Below, piece by piece: positions 1 through 6,984 of a stretch of DNA of 64,000 nucleotides (positions are counted from its first letter, which is position 1; each line of letters opens with the position of its first letter). The DNA is from Allobosea lathyri (GTDB lineage Bacteria > Pseudomonadota > Alphaproteobacteria > Rhizobiales > Beijerinckiaceae): positions 186,001 to 250,000 of the forward strand of contig NZ_FNUY01000001.1 in assembly GCF_900108245.1 (NCBI RefSeq). Reading direction: 5' to 3'. Made by a program: the position numbers and the translations under genes. Under the pieces are notes generated by a model. That model was not told where the DNA came from, made no database searches, and saw nothing but the letters and a program-made list of their open reading frames with translations.

Positions 1-168
1 GAGCTTCGAGACCTCCGTCGCAAGCCCCAGCGCTGCCATGCCATGCACGCCGAGCGCCAGGCAAAGCTCGGTCTGGCGCCGCATGGCCGCGCGATCAAGC
101 CGTTCCTGGGCATCGAATAGGGCGTAGGCCATGGCATGAATGCCCGCAAATGGCGGCTTGAAGCCCAT
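1..168 (-). CDS. Dihydrodipicolinate synthase/KDG-aldolase family protein (N-terminal 56 residues, cut by window edge)
   Basis: The reverse strand reads MGFKPPFAGIHAMAYALFDA and continues through a stretch ending GVHGMAALGLATEVSKL, the usual start of the DapA/NanA/KDG-aldolase (class I, Schiff-base) fold, where the GVHG..LGxxxE strand forms the first part of the barrel and binds the substrate carboxylate. Members cleave or form pyruvate-linked sugar acids or amino acids in the cytoplasm. The frame stays open to base 1, so the gene continues outside the window. It starts at ATG 168 and is divergent from a FadR-type GntR gene, with a perfect palindromic operator between them. Together with the tripartite transporter downstream of that regulator, a role in 2-keto-3-deoxy sugar-acid breakdown is likely but inferred. 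Confidence 0.8.
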   Translation of the reverse strand, partial: MGFKPPFAGIHAMAYALFDAQERLDRAAMRRQTELCLALGVHGMAALGLATEVSKL

Positions 169-209
169 CTTTAGTTCCCTCTGGCGTGCCGGTCGTAAAG
201 CGTTTCGAA

Positions 210-232
210 CATCTGATGTTAAACATCAGATG
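210..232. promoter_or_regulatory. Perfect 23-bp palindromic operator in the aldolase/GntR divergent promoter region
   Basis: Arms CATCTGATGTT (210-220) and AACATCAGATG (222-232) are exact reverse complements around a single central A. The site lies 42 bp from the aldolase start (168) and 86 bp from the GntR start (318). FadR-type GntR dimers bind palindromes of about this size, so autoregulation and control of both divergent units is the natural reading. Symmetry is seen; the binding protein is inferred. Confidence 0.8.
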
Positions 233-317
233 AATGGTTGCGCGCAAGCCCCGAGCATGGCAGTTTCCCTCGCCGTCGGCGGAAAGGTCGCTGCCGGCAG
301 GGAGACGCAGGACAGGC

Positions 318-1034
318 ATGCAGCGCGGTGTGAAGCCCGGAAAGATCGGCGCGATGGTCTCCACGCTTGGGGCCGCTATCGTGCGTGGCGAGATCGAGCC
401 CGGGATGGCCCTGCCGCCGGAGCACGAACTCGAAGCGCATTACGGCGTCGGGCGCAGCGTCGTGCGCGAGGCCATCAAGACGCTCGCCGCGAAGGGGCTC
501 GTCAGCGTCCGGCCGCGCCACGGCACCCATGTCCGCCCGCTCCATGACTGGTCGCTGCTCGATCGCGATGTGCTCGGCTGGCTGCGCACGGGTGGCGGGC
601 TCGACCCCGCGCTGCTCGCGGCGCTCGAGGAAACACGCGCGATCATCGAGCCCGCTGCTGCCGCCCTGGCCGCCGCGCGCGCCACGCCCGAGGATTGCGC
701 CCGCATCGACGCCGCGCTCGCGGCGATGGAGGCCGGGCAGCATGATCCGCAGGCCGCGATCGCCGCCGACAAGGCCTTTCACCTCGCAGTGCTAGAGGCC
801 ACCCACAATCCGGTGCTGCGCAGCTTCCGCGGCGCGATCGACGCCATCCTCAGCGCCGTCTTCGACATCACGGTCGGTGTCTTCGCCGGCAACCTGCCCA
901 ACCATGCTGCCGTGGCCGAGGCCATCGCCGCTCACGATCCGGCCCGCGCCCGCCGGGCCATGGAAATCCTGCTCGGCTACACGCACAGGCACCTGCTTTC
1001 AGGAGAGCTTATTCCGCCTCCGCAAACTCGGTAA
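318..1034 (+). CDS. FadR-subfamily GntR transcriptional regulator
   Basis: This 238-residue protein has a winged helix-turn-helix at about residues 10-72 (core GVGRSVVREAIKTLAAKGLV followed by the wing RPRHGTHVRP) and an FCD ligand-binding domain at about 95-230 with the expected helical pattern and several histidines (FHLAVL, NHAAV, THRH) suited to metal and carboxylate binding. The DWSLLDRDVLGWL linker resembles regulators of hexonate and galactonate genes. ATG 318 is chosen because it opens directly on the DNA-binding domain. The gene is 28 bp upstream of a TctC-like receptor on the same strand, so it probably senses a sugar acid carried by that transporter and represses from the 210-232 palindrome. 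Confidence 0.9.
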   Translation: MQRGVKPGKIGAMVSTLGAAIVRGEIEPGMALPPEHELEAHYGVGRSVVREAIKTLAAKGLVSVRPRHGTHVRPLHDWSLLDRDVLGWLRTGGGLDPALLAALEETRAIIEPAAAALAAARATPEDCARIDAALAAMEAGQHDPQAAIAADKAFHLAVLEATHNPVLRSFRGAIDAILSAVFDITVGVFAGNLPNHAAVAEAIAAHDPARARRAMEILLGYTHRHLLSGELIPPPQTR

Positions 1035-1062
1035 CAAAACGTCAAAAAACGGGAGAAACGCC

Positions 1063-2031
1063 ATGAAATTCAAGACGATGATGGTCGCCGCCATGATGAC
1101 GGCGACAGGCTTCTCTGCCTCGGCCGCCTGGCCAGAGCGGCCTGTAACGCTCGTCGTGCCCTGGGCAGCCGGTGGCGGCACCGATGCCGTCGCACGCATT
1201 CTCGCAGCCGGCCTGGAGAAGGAGCTCGGCAAGCCGGTCAACGTCGTCAACCGCACCGGCGGCGGCGGTGTCGTCGGCCATACCGAGATGGTCAACGCCA
1301 AGCCGGATGGCTACACGATCGGCCTCGCCACTGCCGAGGTCACGACCTTCTACTGGTCGAACACCGCGCCCTTCACCTATGAAAAGCTGACGCCGATCGC
1401 GCTGGTGAATTTCGATTCCGCCGCCTTCAACGTCGGCTCCGACAGCCCATGGACGAACCTCCGCGCCGCGCTCGACGACATCAAGAAGCAGCCGGTCGGC
1501 CGCTACAAGATGTCTGGCATGGCGGCAGGCGCAGCCTACCACCTCGCCTTCGCCGGCCTGCTGCAGCTCGAGGGTATCGATCCCAAGGCCGTGGTCGTCG
1601 TCCCCAGCCAGGGCGCAGCGCCCGGTTTCCAGGAGCTCGCTTCGGGTGGCGTGCAGGTCGTCCCGTCCTCGCTGCCGGAGGGCAAGCCGATGATCGATGC
1701 CGGTCGCGTCAAGTCGCTGGCCGTGATGTCCAAGGAGCCGATCGGTGCCTTTCCGGCGGTTCCCACCGTCAAGCAGGCGATCGGCAAGGATTATGAAGGC
1801 GGCACCTGGCGCGGCCTCGCGGCGCCCGCCGGCCTGCCGGCCGACATCACGGCCCGCCTCGTCGAGGCCGCCGAGAAGGTCGCCAATTCCGACGCCTACA
1901 AGACCTTCCTGGCCGATCGCGGCTTCGGCTACGCCTACGCCAAGGGGCCCGCTTTCGGCGAATTCCTGGCGGCGCAGCACAAGCAGAACGGCGAGATCAT
2001 GAGCGCGCTCGGCCTGCGCCTGCGCCAGTAG
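1063..2031 (+). CDS. tctC: Tripartite tricarboxylate transporter periplasmic receptor (TctC/Bug family)
   Basis: The 322-residue protein begins with a Sec signal peptide (MKFKTMMVAAMMTATGFSASA, cleavage near residue 22) followed by WPERPVTLVVPWAAGGGTDA, the hallmark N-terminus of Bug receptors in which the AGGGTD loop contacts a ligand carboxylate. Length fits the family (about 320-330). A purine-rich GGGAGAAACG lies just before ATG 1063. It captures a carboxylate in the periplasm and hands it to the TctB/TctA membrane pair encoded next. A stem-loop separates it from tctB, which would allow more receptor than membrane subunits. Confidence 0.93.
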   Translation: MKFKTMMVAAMMTATGFSASAAWPERPVTLVVPWAAGGGTDAVARILAAGLEKELGKPVNVVNRTGGGGVVGHTEMVNAKPDGYTIGLATAEVTTFYWSNTAPFTYEKLTPIALVNFDSAAFNVGSDSPWTNLRAALDDIKKQPVGRYKMSGMAAGAAYHLAFAGLLQLEGIDPKAVVVVPSQGAAPGFQELASGGVQVVPSSLPEGKPMIDAGRVKSLAVMSKEPIGAFPAVPTVKQAIGKDYEGGTWRGLAAPAGLPADITARLVEAAEKVANSDAYKTFLADRGFGYAYAKGPAFGEFLAAQHKQNGEIMSALGLRLRQ

Positions 2032-2072
2032 CCCCGCCCGACGATACGCCGGCAGCAGCCGGAGCCTGACAG

Positions 2073-2095
2073 GACGCGGCGATGCATGCCGCGTC
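2073..2095 (+). terminator. Intercistronic stem-loop between tctC and tctB
   Basis: GACGCGGC (2073-2080) and GCCGCGTC (2088-2095) are perfect 8-bp arms around the loop GATGCAT. There is no T-run, so it looks like an mRNA-stabilising or partial-attenuation hairpin rather than a full intrinsic terminator. Its position directly after the receptor gene matches three other transporter operons in this window. Confidence 0.55.
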
Positions 2096-2131
2096 TTCAC
2101 CACCTTCCATTCTTGCGCCGGATCGGTCCGC

Positions 2132-2605
2132 ATGAAGTTCAACGATGTTTTCGCCGGACTGGCCTTGCTGGTCCTGTCCGCGCTGGTGGCCTCTGCCGCC
2201 TGGAACCTGCCCAATCCGGCACAGCAGCCGCTCGGACCTTCGGCCTTCCCGCTGATCCTCGCCGGGCTGCTGGCGCTTTGCGCCGTGATCCTGGCGACCA
2301 CCGGCAGCCGTGTGGTCGAGCGTGGCCCGCTGTTTACGCGAGCAGACTGGGCACGCAGTGCAGCGCCGGTGCTGCGGCTGCTGCTCGTGCCGGTCGCGGT
2401 CATCTTCTACATCGCCTTCGCCGAAACGCTCGGCTTCCTGATCGTTGCGCCGCTCGTCCTGCTGGCCCTGTTCCTGGCCGGCGGCGTGAAGCCCGCGCTC
2501 GCCATCGCGCTCGCATTGGCGTCGGCGCTGGCGATGCACGCGATCTTCTATCTCGGCCTCGGCGTGCAATTGCCCTGGGGCCTGCTCGAACCCATCCGTT
2601 GGTGA
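2132..2605 (+). CDS. tctB: Tripartite tricarboxylate transporter small membrane subunit (TctB family)
   Basis: This 157-residue, very hydrophobic protein has four predicted membrane segments (about residues 5-22, 37-57, 78-98 and 105-150) and the NPAQQPLGPSAFPLILAGLLAL segment typical of TctB, where a GP.xFP motif follows the first helix. It is the small subunit that pairs with TctA in the inner membrane. It ends 7 bp before tctA, so the two are surely cotranscribed and probably coupled. Confidence 0.9.
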   Translation: MKFNDVFAGLALLVLSALVASAAWNLPNPAQQPLGPSAFPLILAGLLALCAVILATTGSRVVERGPLFTRADWARSAAPVLRLLLVPVAVIFYIAFAETLGFLIVAPLVLLALFLAGGVKPALAIALALASALAMHAIFYLGLGVQLPWGLLEPIRW

Positions 2606-2612
2606 GGCCGCC

Positions 2613-4124
2613 ATGCTCGATGCCTATGTGACAGCGCTGGGGATGGTGCTCGATCCCTATGTGCTTGCCGTCATCGTCGCCTCGGCGATCTACGGTCTTA
2701 TCGTCGGCTGCATTCCCGGTCTTTCGGCCACGATGGCGACCGCGCTGCTCGTGCCGCTGACCTTCTTCATGCCGCCGGTGCCCGCGATCGCTGCGATCGT
2801 CACCACCAGCACGATGGCGATCTTCTCCGGCGACATTCCCGGTTGCCTGCTGCGCATTCCCGGCACACCCGCCTCTGCGGCCTATGTCGACGATTCCTAC
2901 CAGATGACACTGCGCGGCGAGCCCGAAATGGCCTTGGGGATCTGCCTCTGGTTCTCGGTCATCGGCGGCCTGTTCGGCACGGCGGTGATGATGGTTGCCT
3001 CACCCGCAATCGCCGATTTCGCGCTCGGCTTCGGCTCCGTCGAATTCTTCTGGATCGTGATGCTGGGCCTCGGTGGCGCGGTCTTCATCGGCTCTTCCTC
3101 CCCGCTCAAGGCCTGCATCGCGCTATTGATCGGGCTGATGCTCGCCATGGTCGGCATGAACAACCCGGCCGGCCAGCCGCGCTTCACCTTCGAGTCGACG
3201 GAAATGCTCGGCGGCGTCTCGCTGATCCCGATGATGGTCGGCATGTTCGCCTGCTCCGAGGTCATGCGCCACATGATCAGCGACGGCAGCGCGCCGCAGG
3301 TCGCGATCAAGAAGATGGGTCCGATCTTCGCCAATATGTGGCGGCTGACCAAGCAATACCCGTGGCAGCTCGTTCGCGGCAGTGCGCTCGGGACCGTGGT
3401 CGGCATCCAGCCCGGCAGCGGCGCCGACATGGCGGCCTGGATGTCCTACGCCATGAGCAAGCGCTTCTCGAAGACGCCGGAGAAGTTCGGCACCGGCCAC
3501 CCCGAAGGCCTGATCGAGGCCGGCGCCTCCAACAACTCCTCGCTCGCCGGCGCCTGGATCCCCGCGCTTGTCTTTGGCATTCCCGGCGACTCGATCACGG
3601 CGATCGCCATCGGCGTGCTGATGATGAAGAACATGGCGCCGGGGCCGACGATCTTCGTCAACAATCCCGAGAACGTCTACGCGCTATTCCTGGTCTTCGT
3701 CATCGCCAACCTGCTGATGCTGCCGCTCGGCTGGGCGATCATCAAGGTCGCCTCGCGCGTATTGCAGGTGCCGCGAAAGGTGCTGATGCCGATCATCCTG
3801 CTCTTCGCCATCGTCGGTTCCTACGCGATCAACAACTCGCTTTTCGATGTCGGCCTGATGCTTGGTTTCGGCGTGCTCGCCTTCGTGATGGAGGAGAACG
3901 GCTTTCCCGTCGCGCCGGTCATTCTCGGCGTCGTGCTCGGGCCGCTGCTGGAGGAGTATTTCATCAACTCGATGATCAAGTCGGATGGTAGCCTGATCGG
4001 GCTGTTCAACCGGCCCATCGCAGCGGTATTGGCCGCGATCACGATCGGTATCATGGCCTGGACGATTATCGCCGCGCTGCGTCCGACGCGCGCTGCACCC
4101 AGGCCGACACCTCAGGATCTCTGA
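2613..4124 (+). CDS. tctA: Tripartite tricarboxylate transporter large membrane subunit (TctA family)
   Basis: The 503-residue polytopic protein (about twelve hydrophobic segments) carries the conserved GLIVGCIPGLSATMATALLV motif near residues 30-50 and a second, inverted-repeat version (GTVVGIQPGSGADMAAWMSY, about 258-280), followed by EGLIEAGASNNSSLAGAWIPALVFGIPGDSITAIAIG, all diagnostic of TctA. It forms the secondary-transport channel driven by a cation gradient. Last gene of the gntR-tctCBA unit; a strong hairpin-forming repeat begins 24 bp after the stop. Confidence 0.95.
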   Translation: MLDAYVTALGMVLDPYVLAVIVASAIYGLIVGCIPGLSATMATALLVPLTFFMPPVPAIAAIVTTSTMAIFSGDIPGCLLRIPGTPASAAYVDDSYQMTLRGEPEMALGICLWFSVIGGLFGTAVMMVASPAIADFALGFGSVEFFWIVMLGLGGAVFIGSSSPLKACIALLIGLMLAMVGMNNPAGQPRFTFESTEMLGGVSLIPMMVGMFACSEVMRHMISDGSAPQVAIKKMGPIFANMWRLTKQYPWQLVRGSALGTVVGIQPGSGADMAAWMSYAMSKRFSKTPEKFGTGHPEGLIEAGASNNSSLAGAWIPALVFGIPGDSITAIAIGVLMMKNMAPGPTIFVNNPENVYALFLVFVIANLLMLPLGWAIIKVASRVLQVPRKVLMPIILLFAIVGSYAINNSLFDVGLMLGFGVLAFVMEENGFPVAPVILGVVLGPLLEEYFINSMIKSDGSLIGLFNRPIAAVLAAITIGIMAWTIIAALRPTRAAPRPTPQDL

Positions 4125-4145
4125 GAGCTTGATCGGTGATTCCTG

Positions 4146-4262
4146 CAGCCCTCATCCTGAGGAATTCGTCAGGATGAGGGGGCTCGAAGGATGTTCCAGA
4201 TCGTTCGGGCGCCACCTGAACCATCCTTCGAGACGCGTTTCGCGGCTCCTCAGGATGACGGC
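4146..4262. repeat. Composite palindromic intergenic repeat (CCCTCATCCTGA / CTCGAAGGATG type)
   Basis: Three nested symmetries are visible. CCCTCATCCTGA (4149-4160) and TCAGGATGAGGG (4169-4180) form a perfect 12-bp stem with an 8-nt loop. CTCGAAGGATG (4183-4193) and CATCCTTCGAG (4222-4232) form a second. A further CTCAGGATGA copy sits near 4250. A related element occurs at 60615-60871, so this is a dispersed family. The first stem would also serve as a transcription stop for the tct operon. Confidence 0.8.
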
Positions 4263-4563
4263 TGAATTCTCAAACAGTCTCGTGGCAGCAAGCGCCGGCC
4301 CGGAGGGCGGTGTCCATGCACCTCTCCGGACGTCCGACTGCCGCTGACCATGGCGACGGCCGAGGCGGCCATCGCCGTGCGTCTGGCGCTGGAAGCTGTC
4401 TCGCGGAGCAGGACCGGGACTGTGTGGCGCATCCAGTAAAGTGGCCGGCCTGAGCCGCGGCTCTACGCGCGGATGCCTATGACAATCATATTTTCAGACC
4501 TTTGGTCTCCAATCGAAAAGATATGAGTGCGTTGATAGGTTCATGGCAGAAGGAAACGCCGAC
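4263..4563. other. Intergenic stretch without a confident gene
   Basis: Between the repeat and the next small gene there is no convincing gene. A 29-codon ORF with ATG at 4350 and stop at 4437-4439 (beginning MATAEAAIAVRLAL) has GC-rich third positions but no recognised domain and may be a gene remnant. The segment 4470-4535 is AT-rich for this genome (contains CATATTTTCAGACC) and probably holds the promoter of the downstream small gene. Confidence 0.4.
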
Positions 4564-4767
4564 ATGATCCATCGCTTAGGCATGTATTACCTCGCGCAAC
4601 AACTGCAGCAATCCCAGGATGCGAAGGCGGCGATCCGCACGCGTCAGCGAAGGTCGGGCGGGCCGTCGGCATCGGATCGCGAGGAGCTTGGAATGCTCGT
4701 GCGCACCGGCCTTGCGGTTGCCTCGGCCCTGGGTGCCGTGGCGCTCGTCCTATGGGCCGCCAGCTGA
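4564..4767 (+). CDS. Small hypothetical protein with C-terminal membrane segment
   Basis: The 67-residue product MIHRLGMYYLAQQLQQSQDA... has a polar, Q/R-rich N-terminal half and one hydrophobic helix at the C-terminus (LVRTGLAVASALGAVALVLWAAS), so it is probably a single-pass inner-membrane protein. ATG 4564 is preferred over an in-frame ATG at 4543 because a GAAGGAA Shine-Dalgarno lies 8 bases upstream of it. No family is recognised. It lies 45 bp before another small gene on the same strand. Confidence 0.55.
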   Translation: MIHRLGMYYLAQQLQQSQDAKAAIRTRQRRSGGPSASDREELGMLVRTGLAVASALGAVALVLWAAS

Positions 4768-4812
4768 CGCTTTGCGCGCCGGAGAGCCGTTTTCCAGGGA
4801 AAGTCGGGCGTT

Positions 4813-5115
4813 ATGACTACCGCAATGCAGAAATCCTTTCCTCCCTCCGGTGACAGCCGCTTCGTCATCGGCCGGGATAGTCAGGGCCGGTGGGTCGTAT
4901 GCGATCAGAAGGGGCTGGTGGGCGGCCTGTTTACCGACCGGGATTCGGCGGTTCATTTCGCGGTGTTCGAAAGCGATCACGCTCCTGGTGCCGTCTGCTG
5001 TGCGCCCGACGATGCGGTGGTATCTTTGGGGCAGGTATTCGAAGCAGGGCATCTCGAAGCAGAGCAACTGGCTCCCGCGGATCAGATGGCGCATCGGCCA
5101 GCGACGCCTCGCTAG
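4813..5115 (+). CDS. Small conserved-looking hypothetical protein
   Basis: The 100-residue soluble protein contains a compact segment FVIGRDSQGRWVVCDQKGLV followed by GGLFTDRDSAVHFAVFESDH, a beta-rich pattern resembling small uncharacterised rhizobial proteins in which a substrate-free WVV.D..GL.GG.F..R..A..FA signature recurs. No catalytic motif is visible and no function is assigned. Same strand as the preceding membrane peptide, possibly cotranscribed. The last 30 residues look poorly conserved. Confidence 0.6.
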   Translation: MTTAMQKSFPPSGDSRFVIGRDSQGRWVVCDQKGLVGGLFTDRDSAVHFAVFESDHAPGAVCCAPDDAVVSLGQVFEAGHLEAEQLAPADQMAHRPATPR

Positions 5116-5225
5116 ACGTCGGTGCGATTTCGCTTGACGGAGGACGGTGGCTCTCAAGGTCTTGCTCGGCCACGATAGAGGACAGCTCTTCCCAGGCACA
5201 ATGAGCCGACCGCAAGGGGGCATGT

Positions 5226-5272
5226 GCAAGCAATTGCCACGTGGAAAAATCCCGGGCGCTGTGGCAGCTTGC
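5226..5272. promoter_or_regulatory. Interrupted inverted repeat upstream of the acetolactate-synthase-like gene
   Basis: GCAAGC-(AATT)-GCCAC at 5226-5240 is mirrored by GTGGC-(A)-GCTTGC at 5261-5272, giving an 11-bp stem with unequal internal bulges, 48 bp ahead of the start codon. It could be a leader hairpin or a regulator site; there is no further support. Confidence 0.3.
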
Positions 5273-5319
5273 AACGCCAGGGCCTGCGGGCGCCGCGCGA
5301 TCACGAAGGGTTACGAGCT

Positions 5320-6975
5320 ATGCCAAAGGGCTCCGACGTTCTTATCGCCGCGCTTGAGAATGAGGGTGTCGACCGCATTTTCGGCGTGCCGGGCGAGGAA
5401 AACCTGGATGTCGTCGAGTCCCTTCGGACATCCTCGATCCAGCTTGTTCTGACGCGGCACGAACAGGCGGCCGCCTTCATGGCAGCGACACATGGCCGGC
5501 TGACCGGCAAGCCCGGCGTCTGCATCGCGACGCTCGGGCCGGGCGCCTTGAACTTTTCGACCGGCGCGGCCTATGCGCATCTCGGCGCCATGCCGATGAT
5601 CATGATCACCGGCCAGAAGGCGATCATGACCGCCAAGCAGGCGCGCTTCCAGATCGTCGATGTCGTCGCCTCGATGAAGCCGCTGACCAAGATGACGCGC
5701 CAGATCGTCAGCGTCGCCAGCATTCCCTCGGTGGTGCGCGATGCATTCCGGGTCGCGATGGAGGAGCGACCGGGGCCCGTGCATCTCGAACTGCCCGAAG
5801 ATGTCGCCGCCGAGGAGATCGATGACGCGCCGGTCATTCCGCTTCACCCGCTCGAGCGGCCGGTGGCGCAGGCGGCTGCGCTCGATCGCGCGGCGGCGTT
5901 GATCCTCAGCGCGAAGCGTCCGCTCATCATGATCGGCGCGGCCGGCAACCGGCCGCGGCTGGTCGAGGCGCTGTCGGCCTTCGTGCGCCGCACGCGATTG
6001 CCGTTCTTCAATACGCAGATGGGCAAGGGCGCGGTCACCGGCGGCTCCAATCTCTATGTCGGAACGGCCGCCCTGTCGGAGAAGGACTATGTTCACGAGG
6101 CCGTCGACCGGGCCGATCTGATCATCTCCATCGGCCACGACACGGTGGAGAAGCCGCCCTTCCTGATGAAGAGCGCCGGTGGCCCGAAAGTCGTCCATAT
6201 CGGCTACATCTCCGCCAATGTGGAGCAGGTCTATCACCCCGATGCCGAGGTCATCGGCGACATCGGCGCAACCGTCACGGCGCTCGCCGACAGGCTCGGC
6301 GGCAAGCTCGACCCCGACCAGACGCTGCTGGGCCTGCGCCAGAAAATCCTCGAACGGCTTAACGACCGCGCCGACGAGGATCGCTTTCCGATCACGCCGC
6401 AGCGCATCGTCCATGACGTTCGCCAGGTCATGCCGGAGGACGGCATCGTCTGCCTCGATAACGGCATGTACAAGATCTGGTTCGCCCGGAACTACCGCAC
6501 CCATGTCGCCAACACGCTGCTGCTCGACAATGCGCTGGCGACGATGGGGGCAGGGCTGCCATCGGCGATGATGGCGGCGATGCTCTACCCCGAGCGCCGC
6601 GTCATGGCCGTCTGCGGCGATGGCGGCTTCATGATGAACTCGCAGGAGATGGAGACGGCGGTCCGCCTGGGGCTCAACCTCGTCGTCGTCATCCTCAACG
6701 ACAACGCCTATGGCATGATCCGCTGGAAACAGGCGGTCGATGGTTTCCCGGATTTCGGCATGAGTTTCGGCAACCCCGATTTCGTCCGCTATGCCGAGGC
6801 CTATGGCGCAAAAGGCTCGCGGGTCACGGCAGTCGAGGAACTCGCACCGACGCTCGAGGCGGCCTTCAAGGGCGGCGGCGTCCACCTTGTCGAGGTGCCG
6901 ATCGACTATTCCGAGAACACCCGCGTCCTCGTCGAAGAGCTGCGCAACCGCACGCCCAACGTCGAACTCGCCTGA
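5320..6975 (+). CDS. Thiamine-diphosphate-dependent acetolactate synthase-like enzyme, catalytic subunit
   Basis: The 552-residue protein shows the three ThDP-enzyme domains: N-terminal Pyr domain with the catalytic glutamate E48 (in LTRHEQAAAFMA), a central Rossmann-like domain, and a C-terminal PP domain with the cofactor motif GDGGFMMN (from about 433) ending in NDNAYGMIRWKQ. The family condenses pyruvate-derived hydroxyethyl-ThDP with a 2-oxoacid or aldehyde. ATG 5320 is used because GAAGGG precedes it. No ilvH-type regulatory subunit is nearby, and a dehydrogenase gene follows within 10 bp, which argues for a catabolic role rather than branched-chain biosynthesis. Related carboligases (sulfoacetaldehyde acetyltransferase, glyoxylate carboligase) cannot be excluded. 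Confidence 0.85.
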   Translation: MPKGSDVLIAALENEGVDRIFGVPGEENLDVVESLRTSSIQLVLTRHEQAAAFMAATHGRLTGKPGVCIATLGPGALNFSTGAAYAHLGAMPMIMITGQKAIMTAKQARFQIVDVVASMKPLTKMTRQIVSVASIPSVVRDAFRVAMEERPGPVHLELPEDVAAEEIDDAPVIPLHPLERPVAQAAALDRAAALILSAKRPLIMIGAAGNRPRLVEALSAFVRRTRLPFFNTQMGKGAVTGGSNLYVGTAALSEKDYVHEAVDRADLIISIGHDTVEKPPFLMKSAGGPKVVHIGYISANVEQVYHPDAEVIGDIGATVTALADRLGGKLDPDQTLLGLRQKILERLNDRADEDRFPITPQRIVHDVRQVMPEDGIVCLDNGMYKIWFARNYRTHVANTLLLDNALATMGAGLPSAMMAAMLYPERRVMAVCGDGGFMMNSQEMETAVRLGLNLVVVILNDNAYGMIRWKQAVDGFPDFGMSFGNPDFVRYAEAYGAKGSRVTAVEELAPTLEAAFKGGGVHLVEVPIDYSENTRVLVEELRNRTPNVELA

Positions 6976-6984
6976 AGCAGGAGA

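Noticed and set aside
1042..2403. 453-codon minus-strand reading over tctC
   Set aside because: Antisense to a receptor with signal peptide and family motifs.
4146..4262. CRISPR-like repeat array
   Set aside because: Inverted, not regularly spaced direct, repeats; no cas genes.
4350..4439. 29-codon ORF in the repeat region
   Set aside because: Too short, no ribosome site that stands out and no recognised family; mentioned only as a possible remnant.
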